Below the pieces are notes generated by a model. It did no database searches. It had not been told where the DNA came from and saw only the letters and a list, made by a program, of their open reading frames with translations. A program made the translations under genes and the position numbers. Shown piece by piece: positions 35,818 to 43,473 of a DNA stretch of 64,000 nucleotides. Positions within the stretch are counted from its first letter, which is position 1. Each line of letters starts with the position of its first letter. This DNA is from Segatella baroniae B14 (GTDB lineage Bacteria > Bacteroidota > Bacteroidia > Bacteroidales > Bacteroidaceae), in assembly GCF_022024235.1 (NCBI RefSeq), contig NZ_CP091799.1:449001-513000 (forward strand), in the 5' to 3' direction.

Positions 35818-36753
35818 ATGCAATTTATAGGTGAAATTATTTCAATAGGTGTAGCTTTCAGTTGGACAATAACTGCAATGGCATCAGAAGTTGCAACCAA
35901 GAGAATGGGTGTTTTTGTCTCTAATGTATGGCGAATGTTATTGGCATTCTTGTGTTCTGCTTTTTTTATGTATTTTTTTACAGGAACTTGGTTTCCTGTT
36001 TATGCAGATGGAGGAACATGGTTATGGTTACTTTTTTCTGGAGTTGTCGGATATTTTTTTGGTGATTGGTGTCTATTTAATAGTTATATATGGATAGGAA
36101 GTCGATATGGTCAACTTTTTATGACAATAGCTCCAATGGCTGCAGCTTTTGCTGCATGGTTTACACTTGGGCAGCAGCTTTCTTGGCAATCTCTTGTTGC
36201 TATGATGGTAACATTGTTGGGAATTGCAATTACTGTATTGGGCCGTGGAGAAGGTAAGAAAGTAAAATTAAATTTGCCTTGGCAAGGAGTTCTCTTTGGC
36301 TTGGGTGCAGGTTTGGGACAGGGCATAGGATTAGTTTTGTCTAAGATAGGGCTTGATCGATATACGGCAGGTGTTCCTCATGAGCTATTGCCTCAGTTAG
36401 AAAACTATCTTCCTTTCTCGGCAAATATGATTCGATGTATAGCAGGTTTTATATGTTTTTTTATTTGGTTATTGGTTCGTGGTGAGTATTCACAGCTTAA
36501 GAAAAGTCATCGTGAACATAAGGGAATGGGCATGTTATTGCTAGCGGTTTTATTTGGTCCTTTTTTAGGAGTAGGTTTTTCTCTGATGGCTGTTCAGCAT
36601 ACTGCGGCAGGTATAGCTTCAACATTGATGGCTACAACTCCTATTATTATTCTTTTGCCTAGTTGGTATTTCTTTCATCAGAAATTGACACTTAAGGTTG
36701 TTGCAGGTGCTGTGATTTCTGTGCTTGGTGTCTCTTTATTTTTCTTATTATAG
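35818..36753 (+). CDS. DMT-superfamily (EamA-type) transporter
   Basis: A 311-residue inner-membrane protein with about ten hydrophobic segments in two EamA repeats. The first repeat ends near GIAITVLGRG (about 140) and the second near GVSLFFLL at the C-terminus. A charged cytoplasmic loop (GRGEGKKVKLN) separates them. EamA proteins export metabolites or amino acids by exchange with protons; the substrate is not predictable. The gene is alone with its own promoter, and its 3' end faces the pqqD-like gene, with a hairpin between them. Confidence 0.85.
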   Translation: MQFIGEIISIGVAFSWTITAMASEVATKRMGVFVSNVWRMLLAFLCSAFFMYFFTGTWFPVYADGGTWLWLLFSGVVGYFFGDWCLFNSYIWIGSRYGQLFMTIAPMAAAFAAWFTLGQQLSWQSLVAMMVTLLGIAITVLGRGEGKKVKLNLPWQGVLFGLGAGLGQGIGLVLSKIGLDRYTAGVPHELLPQLENYLPFSANMIRCIAGFICFFIWLLVRGEYSQLKKSHREHKGMGMLLLAVLFGPFLGVGFSLMAVQHTAAGIASTLMATTPIIILLPSWYFFHQKLTLKVVAGAVISVLGVSLFFLL

Positions 36754-36781
36754 AGATGGAATCAATACTATTCAAATATGT

Positions 36782-36813
36782 AAGGGGTTGTGTCTTATTA
36801 TGACTCACCCCTT
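36782..36813. terminator. Hairpin between convergent EamA and PqqD-like genes
   Basis: AAGGGG (36782-36787) pairs with CCCCTT (36808-36813) with further partial pairing (GTC/GAC) around a TTATTAT loop. It overlaps the stop codon of the PqqD-like gene. U-runs are short on both sides, so it is a moderate terminator. Confidence 0.55.
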
Positions 36814-37101
36814 TGTAATTTCAACTTTATTATCGCATTCTATGATGCCGGCTTGCATCCATTGTTTGATAAGTGCATGACAGTCAGTTAAGGCTTTCTC
36901 TTTGCTTACTTCATATTCTTCTATTAATAATTCTGCCAAAGTTTCTTCTGTAAAGTTTATATTCTGTATTTTTTCCCACAGATAGACTGAACTTTCGTTC
37001 ATGCTAATAATCTTGCTGAAGTCGATATTTTCAGCACCCTCAGCGATGATAATGCTTTCTCCGCATATGTTTTTGAGGAAGAATCCACTTTTTGCTCTCA
37101 T
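36805..37101 (-). CDS. PqqD-family protein (RRE-type peptide-binding domain)
   Basis: A 98-residue cytoplasmic protein. It has the PqqD/RiPP-recognition-element order: an N-terminal beta hairpin (FFLKNICGESIIIA), a middle helix start (MNESSVYLWEKIQNINFT) and C-terminal helices (TLAELLIEEYEVSKEKALTDCHALIKQWMQAGII). PqqD domains bind leader peptides and present them to modifying enzymes. Here it is the last gene after a peptidase and a kinase-like ATPase, and no radical SAM enzyme is next to it. Its exact peptide partner is unknown. It lies 43 nt after the S24/S26 peptidase gene. Confidence 0.82.
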   Translation of the reverse strand: MRAKSGFFLKNICGESIIIAEGAENIDFSKIISMNESSVYLWEKIQNINFTEETLAELLIEEYEVSKEKALTDCHALIKQWMQAGIIECDNKVEITKG

Positions 37102-37143
37102 TAGTTTTCTGTTTTGCTTATAATAATATAATTAGTAACGTTC

Positions 37144-37623
37144 TTATTTTGTCTCGAAAAGAGGTATCCATAATATTCGATAGAACGCAAGGAGATAGCG
37201 TCTAATAGGAAATAGTGCACACCATACTTTTGAATATAATTTCCATTTCATGCTGTTAGTTGAGTCCATATTTTTCTTTCCTTTCCGATAGAATCCTACT
37301 GCATATCCTTTGATGTTTTCCGATTTACAGTATTCACATGTTAAATTGCCATCACCACGTAGTACAATATTTTCACCAATTATTTTAATAATTCGGTGTA
37401 AAGCATAATTTTGAGGACTAATTTCTGCTAATACTACGTCTCCTATTTTCAGTTTGTCAGGTTTGCGAAGAATAGCTTTATCTCGGTTATTTTCCAAAAA
37501 TGGTCGCATAGAATATCCTTTAAGTTTAATAGTAACAGTATGTCCTTGTTCCAGAAATTTTATGATTTCAGGAATGAAAATAGAATTTGCGAATTTCAAT
37601 TCTTGGATATGATCTTCTGACAT
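37144..37623 (-). CDS. S24/S26-family peptidase-like protein
   Basis: A 159-residue protein. The nucleophile Ser is in KGYSMRPFL (about residue 38), as in signal peptidase I and LexA-type enzymes. The later motif YALHRIIKIIGENIVLRGDGN has His where bacterial signal peptidases have the general-base Lys; the archaeal/eukaryotic Sec11 type uses a Ser-His pair in this way. There is no clear N-terminal membrane anchor; the last 30 residues (LYSKVWCALFPIRRYLLAFY) are hydrophobic and may sit at the membrane. It overlaps the HprK-like gene by 28 nt, so the two are translationally coupled. Confidence 0.78.
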   Translation of the reverse strand: MSEDHIQELKFANSIFIPEIIKFLEQGHTVTIKLKGYSMRPFLENNRDKAILRKPDKLKIGDVVLAEISPQNYALHRIIKIIGENIVLRGDGNLTCEYCKSENIKGYAVGFYRKGKKNMDSTNSMKWKLYSKVWCALFPIRRYLLAFYRILWIPLFETK

Positions 37624-38486
37624 ATTATTGCAGCTTCTTCGTTAGGTAAACAATGTAAGGTATATATAGATGTGGTCTCTATAATATGAGCTATTGTATT
37701 GCAGGTATGATGAAAAATAACTTGATCCCACTTCATTGTACTACATGCTGGCAATAGGGATGCAAAGGCTTCTGCTGGTCTAACTTGTTCTATGCTGTTT
37801 TGCGACGCTCGATCTATTCTTGTTATTGCACCTAATTTTGCTTTTATATTGCGATAGCATGGTGTTTTACCGCTCCAAGGACTACCGTAAATGAAAGGCT
37901 TTCCATTGATAATGCGTAAAATCGGATTATCATCGTTCATTAAATCACAACCTTCAATGTTTCTCAACCATAAACTTACGTGTGTACTTTTTCCTACGCC
38001 GCTCTTGGCAATAAAAGCATATCCATAGCCATCTTTTCTTACAAGTGAGGCATGAAGTAAAAGTGTTTGGTGGAAGCTTCCGGCAAATGCAAATACTAAC
38101 ATCAGTGCATTGTTTATACCAAAGCGCTGCATGGCAAAAGTGCCACGTAAAGCGCAATGACATTCTGAAAAGTCTTTATTTGAAATGAGTAAAGCACATT
38201 TGTTTCCTTCAATATCTTTAATAATATACTGGTATCCTCCATTATCGAGCAAATCTACTGTTGTATTTCCATTTCCTGTATCGAATGTACGAATTGGAGT
38301 TACTTTTTCCTTTGGATAAGGACATAGATGGTTGTCTATGGTAAAGTCAAAAAAAAGTTTTCCTTTGGGCTTTTCTTGTCGAAAAGGCTCAAAGGAAGAT
38401 AATATATATTGTGGATGATATCTCGTATTTGAAAAATGAATTCGGATATCATATTCAGCAATGTTGTAGTAATAAACATTACTCAT
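37596..38486 (-). CDS. HPr-kinase/PEPCK-like ATPase
   Basis: A 296-residue cytoplasmic protein. Residues about 1-125 are a unique domain. Residues about 140-290 form a P-loop core: Walker A IAKSGVGKSTHVSLW (about residue 155-162), an Asp-rich motif CDLMNDDNPIL like Walker B/PEPCK metal site, and YGSPWSGK as in the HPr kinase/PEP-carboxykinase fold. Known relatives act as kinases of Ser or Thr residues; lasso-peptide gene clusters contain HprK-like kinases that modify precursor peptides. A kinase function on a peptide or protein is therefore inferred. It overlaps the peptidase start by 28 nt. Confidence 0.75.
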   Translation of the reverse strand: MSNVYYYNIAEYDIRIHFSNTRYHPQYILSSFEPFRQEKPKGKLFFDFTIDNHLCPYPKEKVTPIRTFDTGNGNTTVDLLDNGGYQYIIKDIEGNKCALLISNKDFSECHCALRGTFAMQRFGINNALMLVFAFAGSFHQTLLLHASLVRKDGYGYAFIAKSGVGKSTHVSLWLRNIEGCDLMNDDNPILRIINGKPFIYGSPWSGKTPCYRNIKAKLGAITRIDRASQNSIEQVRPAEAFASLLPACSTMKWDQVIFHHTCNTIAHIIETTSIYTLHCLPNEEAAIICQKIISKN

Positions 38487-38522
38487 ATTTGTGTTTTTTA
38501 AAGCAGAAAATCAAATGTATGA

Positions 38523-39071
38523 TTACATCATATCGCCGCCCATAGGTGGCTGATTAGGCATTCCTTCTTGAGGTTTTGCTCCTAAAGTTGGTCGTTTTCT
38601 AGTATTTTCTTTTTTCTTCTTAATTTTCTTTTCTTTTTTTGTTTCGGCGTTTTGTTCTTCAGCTTCGTAAGGTGCAATAGATTTGAATGCAAAATCTTCA
38701 CGCTTCAGATATCTTACATCAAAATTTTCTTTTTTGGCATTAAGATATTTGTTCAAGGTTTTTTGGTATTTCTTCTGAGCTTTTTTAGCTGTTGTTGCAA
38801 AAGAAACAATACATGTTCTGTTAGGTTCACCATGGTTTGCAAGAAAATCTCTAAGTTGGTATGAATAATTGTCTCGGCTTATAAGAAAATTATTACTTGT
38901 TTCAATCCATGCAGAATCTACCTGTTGTACATCGGTAAAATAGATGGTTGAGTCATTAAACGAAGCTGCAACTCCATACATATAAAGAGTTGTTTGCTTA
39001 TTCTTGGCATTTGCACAGAATGCTGATATCACATAAAGTGCTACTAACAGAGTGTATTTTATAAATTTCAT
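38523..39071 (-). CDS. Secreted hypothetical protein in the rpoD operon
   Basis: A 182-residue protein with a signal peptide (residues 1-22, cleavage near CANAK). The mature part is a mixed domain (YMYGVAASFNDSTIYFTDVQ ... ANHGEPNRTCIVSFATTAKKAQKKYQKTL) to about residue 125, followed by a charged Lys/Glu-rich region (EKKIKKKKENTRKRP) and a short tail rich in Met, Pro and Gly (GMPNQPPMGGDMM). No domain recognised. It is 13 nt after rpoD and 36 nt before the HprK-like gene, so it is probably in one transcript with both. It might be the substrate of the downstream genes, but nothing proves this. Confidence 0.7.
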   Translation of the reverse strand: MKFIKYTLLVALYVISAFCANAKNKQTTLYMYGVAASFNDSTIYFTDVQQVDSAWIETSNNFLISRDNYSYQLRDFLANHGEPNRTCIVSFATTAKKAQKKYQKTLNKYLNAKKENFDVRYLKREDFAFKSIAPYEAEEQNAETKKEKKIKKKKENTRKRPTLGAKPQEGMPNQPPMGGDMM

Positions 39072-39084
39072 TTATGATAATTTT

Positions 39085-39948
39085 TTATTGACCTAAATAA
39101 CTTTTTAGGTACTTATTTTTCGTATTGTGACGGAGTCGCCTTATAGCTTTCTCCTTAATTTGTCTAACTCTTTCTCTAGTGAGTCCATATTTGTCACCAA
39201 TTTCCTCCAGGGTCATTTCGGCTTGTCCTATTCCGAAAAAAGCCTCTACGACATTGCGTTCTCGCTGGTTTAGCGTTTCAAGAACTCGTGCGATTTCTTC
39301 ACGTAACGATTCGTGCACCAACTCACTGTCTGCTGAAGGTATATCCGTATTTGGAAGTACGTCAAGTAAGCTATTGTCTTCACCTTCTTGAAATGGTGCA
39401 TCAACACTTACATGGTGTGTATTCACGTTTAGTGCATCTGCGATTTTATCTTCGGGCAAATCGATATTGTCTGCAATTTCATCAACACTTGGGCGTCGTT
39501 CGTTTTCTTGTTCGAAACTATTTACAAGTCGGTTTATTTTATTTACGCTGCCTACTTGGTTTAGTGGTAATCTAACGATACGACTCTGTTCTGCTATGGC
39601 TTGAAGAATACTTTGGCGAATCCACCACACAGCATATGAAATGAATTTAAAGCCCCTTGTTTCATCAAATTTTTTTGCAGCTTTAATAAGCCCTAAATTT
39701 CCTTCGTTAATAAGATCAGGAAGGCTTAGTCCCTGATTCTGGTATTGTTTTGCAACAGAGACCACGAATCTAAGGTTTGCTTTTGTGAGTCTTTCTAATG
39801 CTCTTTTATCGCCTTTTTTTATACGTTGGGCAAGTTCTACTTCTTCATCAACAGATATAAGGTCTTCATGACCGATTTCTTGTAGATATCTGTCTAATGC
39901 GGCGCTTTCACGGTTAGTGATTGATTTTGTGATCTTTAGTTGTCTCAT
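39085..39948 (-). CDS. rpoD: Primary RNA-polymerase sigma factor (sigma-70/RpoD of Bacteroidota)
   Basis: A 287-residue primary sigma factor. The start [19 protein letters not shown] is typical of the phylum and lacks the long region 1.1 of proteobacterial RpoD. Regions are visible in order: 1.2 (LDRYLQEIG), 2.1-2.4 ([15 protein letters not shown] ... [18 protein letters not shown] ... [13 protein letters not shown]), 3 ([19 protein letters not shown]) and 4.1-4.2 ([21 protein letters not shown]). It directs transcription from the TTTG/TAnnTTTG promoters seen throughout the window. An ATG at 39972 adds nine residues but lies upstream of the family start. It has its own promoter at 39970-40000. 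Confidence 0.96.
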   Translation of the reverse strand: MRQLKITKSITNRESAALDRYLQEIGHEDLISVDEEVELAQRIKKGDKRALERLTKANLRFVVSVAKQYQNQGLSLPDLINEGNLGLIKAAKKFDETRGFKFISYAVWWIRQSILQAIAEQSRIVRLPLNQVGSVNKINRLVNSFEQENERRPSVDEIADNIDLPEDKIADALNVNTHHVSVDAPFQEGEDNSLLDVLPNTDIPSADSELVHESLREEIARVLETLNQRERNVVEAFFGIGQAEMTLEEIGDKYGLTRERVRQIKEKAIRRLRHNTKNKYLKSYLGQ

Positions 39949-39969
39949 GGCATATAATTTAAGTAGTCG

Positions 39970-40000
39970 CAAATGTACTGCTTTTTGTTGATTTTACAAA
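39970..40000 (-). promoter_or_regulatory. Promoter of rpoD and probably of the four genes behind it
   Basis: Minus strand TTTG (40000-39997), 19-bp spacer, TACATTTG (39977-39970). The start would be near 39963. The -33 box touches the hairpin that terminates the upstream htrA transcript. Confidence 0.8.
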
Positions 40001-40039
40001 AAAAATAGTAGATATTTTTCTAAATACCTACTATTTTTT
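40000..40039 (-). terminator. Terminator of htrA
   Basis: CTACTATTTTT (40029-40039) and AAAAATAGTAG (40001-40011) form a stem of about 11 bp with an AT-rich loop, followed on the minus strand by a T-run. It also lies next to the rpoD -33 box. Confidence 0.75.
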
Positions 40040-40099
40040 ATCTTTATTGTAACAATCTGCTACGTCTTATGTCTACACAGTAGCCATAGAAACTCTGAT

Positions 40100-41578
40100 T
40101 TATTCTTGTTCAAGAGGTACAGCAAAGTAAGCCTTCTTTCCTGTAGGCCATACACCTTGGATATAGAGGACAGGGTCTTTGCTTGTAGATGCATTTTTAA
40201 CAATTTTCTGAAGTTCATCGATGCTCTTGATTGGTTGATCATTGACTTTCTGAATAATGAATCCACGACTGATACCTGCTTTTTGAAGGGCACCCTTATT
40301 TATCTTGGTAACCTCTACACCATAATTAATCTTAAGCTGTTCTTTTTGCTCATTGGTAACTTCTCTAAAATTACCTCCAAGTATATCAAGATCGGCTGCT
40401 TTAATAACAGAAGTTGTACCTTGAGCGTTCTTTAAAGTTACAGTCTTACTCTTCTTTTGCTTATTATGCAAATAAGTTAAGCTGAGGCTTTCGCCAGGAC
40501 GTTTCTTGCTTATAATTTCCTGAAGCTCAGACATTTTTGTAACTTTTTTACCATCTGCTGCAATAATAACGTCACCTTCTTTTAATCCAGCAGCAGCACC
40601 AGCGCCTTCTTCGTCAACTTTGGCTACATAAACGCCTTCGTTGGTTCCTAGATTGACTTCTTTACCAGCCTCTTTTTGGCTATTAATATAATTAAGAACG
40701 TCGCCGCCTTGAATGCCAAGCATAGCACGCTGAACGCTACCAAATTTTTTAAGATCATCAACTACCTTATTCATGATAGTAGTAGGGATAGCAAAGCCAT
40801 AACCACTATAACTACCTGTTTGTGAATAAAGCATAGCATTAATACCTACAAGTTCACCTTTAGTATTAACAAGTGCTCCACCTGAGTTACCAGGATTGAT
40901 AGCTGCATCTGTTTGAATAAAACTAGCTACACTAGGGCCATCCCCTTGTCCAGATAGACCACGGGCTTTAGCGCTAACAATACCAGCGGTAACTGTAGAA
41001 GATAGGTTATACGGGTTTCCTACTGCAATTACCCATTCGCCAACTTTTAATTCATCACTGTTACCTATAGGCAGTGTTGGAAGATTCTTTCCGTTAATTT
41101 TGATGAGAGCAAGGTCTGTTGATGGGTCTGTGCCAATGATGGTTGCACTGTATTCACGGTTATCATTTAAAGTCACAGTTAATTCATCTGCACCATTAAC
41201 TACGTGATTGTTAGTTACGATATATCCATCAGAACTTATAATAACACCACTTCCTGTAGCTTCCTTCTTTGGTGTTTGTACTTGTCTTTTTTGTGTTCCG
41301 CCATTTCCACCTTGTGGATTGCCAAAGAATCCAAATGGATCGAAGAAATCGAAAGGGTCGCTCTGAACATCTACAGTCTTTGTCTTTGCATTTTGTACAT
41401 ATTTAATATGTACTACAGCAGGAAGAGCTTTGTCTGCAGCATAAGTTAAATCAACAGGCTGACCTGCAGGAAGAGCCATGGATTTGCTAGCAGCTTTTGC
41501 ATTAATGAATGCAGTTGAAGATATAGCAAGTGAAGCTATGCACAAACCTGTTACTACATAATTTCCTAGTTTATTCAT
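40100..41578 (-). CDS. degP: Periplasmic serine protease DegP/HtrA (Do family)
   Basis: A 492-residue exported protease/chaperone. Residues 1-30 are a signal region (membrane helix near residues 8-28). The trypsin-like domain holds the triad His in TNNHVVNGADE, Asp in DPSTDLALIKI and Ser in NPGNSGGALVNTKGE. The loop DPFDFFDPFGFFGNPQGG is a Gly/Phe-rich insertion. Two PDZ domains follow (about 270-370, GVYVAKVDEEGAGAAAGLKEGDVIIAADG; and about 400-485, RGFIIQKVNDQPIKSIDELQ). The enzyme removes or refolds damaged envelope proteins. Its leader shows short hairpins and an imperfect tandem repeat. Confidence 0.95.
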   Translation of the reverse strand: MNKLGNYVVTGLCIASLAISSTAFINAKAASKSMALPAGQPVDLTYAADKALPAVVHIKYVQNAKTKTVDVQSDPFDFFDPFGFFGNPQGGNGGTQKRQVQTPKKEATGSGVIISSDGYIVTNNHVVNGADELTVTLNDNREYSATIIGTDPSTDLALIKINGKNLPTLPIGNSDELKVGEWVIAVGNPYNLSSTVTAGIVSAKARGLSGQGDGPSVASFIQTDAAINPGNSGGALVNTKGELVGINAMLYSQTGSYSGYGFAIPTTIMNKVVDDLKKFGSVQRAMLGIQGGDVLNYINSQKEAGKEVNLGTNEGVYVAKVDEEGAGAAAGLKEGDVIIAADGKKVTKMSELQEIISKKRPGESLSLTYLHNKQKKSKTVTLKNAQGTTSVIKAADLDILGGNFREVTNEQKEQLKINYGVEVTKINKGALQKAGISRGFIIQKVNDQPIKSIDELQKIVKNASTSKDPVLYIQGVWPTGKKAYFAVPLEQE

Positions 41579-41626
41579 ATTTTTAATTATTTAAATTGTT
41601 CTTATTATGTTTCTCAAGGAATATTT

Positions 41627-41695
41627 CCTATTGGATTGTACGATTATGGAATTGTTTTCCATTGGTTTTGTAATCCATATGGGATCTGTTTTCCC
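41627..41695 (-). repeat. Imperfect tandem repeat in the degP leader region
   Basis: Two related blocks of about 34 bp (41627-41660 and 41659-41695) share CCxATTGGxTTGTA and ATATGGxATxTGTTTTCC with short gaps. Each block can fold into a small hairpin (TGGAA/TTCCA). They lie just downstream of the putative degP -7 element. Confidence 0.45.
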
Positions 41696-41706
41696 TTTTA
41701 CATTTG

Positions 41707-41714
41707 CAAATATA
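41707..41714 (-). promoter_or_regulatory. Possible -7 element of degP
   Basis: Minus strand TATATTTG (41714-41707); no TTTG at the right distance is visible. It implies a leader of about 120 nt containing the tandem repeat. A palindromic ACATTTGCAAATATA makes the strand ambiguous. Confidence 0.45.
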
Positions 41715-41978
41715 AAAGCATTTTTCTTTATTCGTTCTAAAAAGGTTATTTCTTTATCCCATTTTAACAATTCGATTTAACACTTTAACGCAAATTAATG
41801 TACAAAAAGCTTTGTTTTATCTATATATAGTGTTTTGTAGTGCTATTTTTGGGGGTCTATTATATTTATTGAAAGAAAAGATAATTAAATATATGTAATT
41901 AAAAGTGGCTTTTATGATAAAAAATAGTGAAAGAGTTAATCTAATAGAGTTTAAAAACTGTATTTATGTAAAGGAAAT
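41715..41978. other. AT-rich intergenic stretch between divergent degP and rnpB
   Basis: About 260 bp with no frame of credible codon use, no hairpin terminator and no consensus promoter apart from those listed at its two ends. Confidence 0.5.
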
Positions 41979-42010
41979 ATTGTTGATGTATTATATTTTT
42001 AGTATCTTTG
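41979..42010 (+). promoter_or_regulatory. Promoter of rnpB
   Basis: ATTG at 41979-41982 (one mismatch), 20-bp spacer, TATCTTTG at 42003-42010; start predicted about 42016-42018, which is exactly where helix P1 begins. Confidence 0.7.
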
Positions 42011-42016
42011 TATCAT

Positions 42017-42412
42017 GAAAGCAGTGTCCCGGCTCTGTCGCTGGCATCTTAATGGTGCGAGAGGAAAGTCCGGGCGGCATAGGGCACTCCACTTCCGAAA
42101 GTAGAAGCTATTGGTGACAGTAGGTGTCGGCAGAAGAAAATAACCGCCTTAAATACTAATGAGGTTTATCTTGTTGTGTTAGGGTAAGGGTGAGAAGGTG
42201 GTGTAAGAGACCACCAGCTGATGGGTGATCATCAGGCTGTGTCATCTGGAGGACGCAAGTTCATGTATACCGCAGATTGAGAGCGGCCCGTTCGATTGTC
42301 TTTGGACTCCTGCGGAGGGTAGAATGCTTGAGCTCAGGGGTAACTCTGAGACTAGATAAATGACAGGCACCTTTTTGAGGTACAGAACCCGGCTTATAGG
42401 GGCACTGTTTTC
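42017..42412 (+). ncRNA. rnpB: RNase P RNA (type A)
   Basis: The catalytic RNA of ribonuclease P, which matures the 5' end of tRNA. The universally conserved segments are present: GAGAGGAAAGTCCGGGC (P4/CR-I region, about 42058-42074) and ACAGAACCCGGCTTAT (CR-V, 42382-42397). The closing helix P1 is 14 bp: 42017-42030 pairs with 42399-42412 (one or two G-U pairs). The whole 396-nt length fits a bacterial type A RNA. A U-rich run (TTTTTTCCTTTTTTT, to 42427) follows P1 and probably acts as its terminator. Strand and ends are well supported by the P1 pairing and the promoter. Confidence 0.95.
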
Positions 42413-42440
42413 TTTTTTCCTTTTTTTGTTTTTATGGTGT

Positions 42441-42860
42441 ATGCGTTTAAAAGAAACCAATAAAATTTTGGATGATTTTGAGCATAGTGTTACTAATCGT
42501 ATCCGTGCTTGTGAAGGAAGAACTGGTTTTCCTGTCATGGAGGATTATGGCATTACACGTGCTGAACTTGATAGTTATCTTTTTGACAAGCAGGCTATTA
42601 TAGATAGTGAGGGCTCAGAAAGAACTCGATATACCTGGGTGGGAATCTTAATGGTTATTCCTATTGTAGTGATGTCTACTATTCCTGAAGATAATTTACC
42701 ATTGGGTAGGTGGACAATAATTATGGCTATCTTGGTTGGTTTGCTTCTTTGTTTGATAAAATGGTGTATTGTAAAGGTTATGATTCGTACAAAGTTAAAT
42801 AAAATATCTAATCCGTCAATAGATCGTTATATCGATGATGTATTGAATTATCAATTGTAA
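42441..42860 (+). CDS. Small integral membrane protein, hypothetical
   Basis: A 139-residue protein. An N-terminal soluble part (about 1-65; MRLKETNKILDDFEHSV, a Glu/Arg-rich helix and GITRAELDSYLFDKQAII) is followed by two membrane helices (about 70-85 and 92-115) with a short DNLPLGRW loop, then a basic C-terminus (VMIRTKLNKIS). The frame is open upstream into the rnpB gene, but the ATG at 42441 is the first one after the RNA and its U-rich tail. No family recognised. It is 19 nt before the DUF1232 gene and probably co-transcribed with it. Confidence 0.65.
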   Translation: MRLKETNKILDDFEHSVTNRIRACEGRTGFPVMEDYGITRAELDSYLFDKQAIIDSEGSERTRYTWVGILMVIPIVVMSTIPEDNLPLGRWTIIMAILVGLLLCLIKWCIVKVMIRTKLNKISNPSIDRYIDDVLNYQL

Positions 42861-42879
42861 ATCCTTAATTGTTACATAT

Positions 42880-43296
42880 ATGCAAGCTCCTGAATTACCA
42901 GATTTCATGTCCTATAAGGACAAGTTTAATAAAACAGCATTTATAGAGAAAATCGCTCGTATAGCAAAGCGCTCTGGTGCTAAATTGGTTTATGCAGCTT
43001 TAATACTGTATTATACATTAGAAAGTGATAAAGTATCCATGAAGGACAAAGCTATTATTATAGGTGCTTTAGGGTATTTAATCAGTCCATTAGATGTTAT
43101 ACCTGATGCCATTCCTATTGCTGGTCTTACTGATGACATTGCTGTGTTGATATACGTAGTTAAAAAGATATGGGGTGAGGTCTCTGATGATGTTAAAGTT
43201 AAGGCTAAAGAAAAAATGAGACTTTGGTTTGATGAGGAAGAGATGAAGGATGCAGATAACCTCTTTAGTAATGACAGGACTGAAGACCCTGTATAA
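42880..43296 (+). CDS. DUF1232 (YkvA-family) protein
   Basis: A 138-residue protein with the DUF1232 motif: YYTLESDKVSMKDKAIIIGALGYLISPLDVIPDAIPIAGLTDDIAVL (visible as the short segments SMKDKAIIIGALGYL, ISPLDVIPD and GLTDDIAVL). These hydrophobic segments may sit in or on the membrane. The N-terminal 30 residues and the C-terminal 35 are charged. Members of the family are of unknown function. It is preceded by 19 nt from the small membrane-protein gene and ends before a perfect hairpin. Confidence 0.88.
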   Translation: MQAPELPDFMSYKDKFNKTAFIEKIARIAKRSGAKLVYAALILYYTLESDKVSMKDKAIIIGALGYLISPLDVIPDAIPIAGLTDDIAVLIYVVKKIWGEVSDDVKVKAKEKMRLWFDEEEMKDADNLFSNDRTEDPV

Positions 43297-43338
43297 TATC
43301 AAGGTAAAATTTGTAATTTTAGAAATATTTTATTTAGT

Positions 43339-43374
43339 AAAAAGTGATTGGATAATTTTCTAATCACTTTTTTT
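43339..43374 (+). terminator. Terminator after the DUF1232 gene
   Basis: AAAAAGTGATT (43339-43349) pairs with AATCACTTTTT (43362-43372), followed by more T; a 12-nt loop lies between. Confidence 0.85.
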
Positions 43375-43399
43375 ATTAGCATTCAGCTCTAATAAATAA

Positions 43400-43430
43400 A
43401 GAGGAGCTCATCGTGTGATGAACTCCTCTC
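43400..43430 (-). terminator. Terminator of nifJ
   Basis: GAGGAGCTCATC and GATGAACTCCTC (43401-43424 and adjacent) form an imperfect 12-bp stem with a GTGT loop; on the minus strand a T-rich run follows. Confidence 0.75.
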
Positions 43431-43473
43431 GTTATTTATTAGTATAAAACTATTCTAGTTTGGAAACTTTGAA

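Noticed and set aside
42360..42440. 27-residue N-terminal extension of the small membrane protein
   Set aside because: It lies inside the RNase P RNA gene and its U-rich tail.
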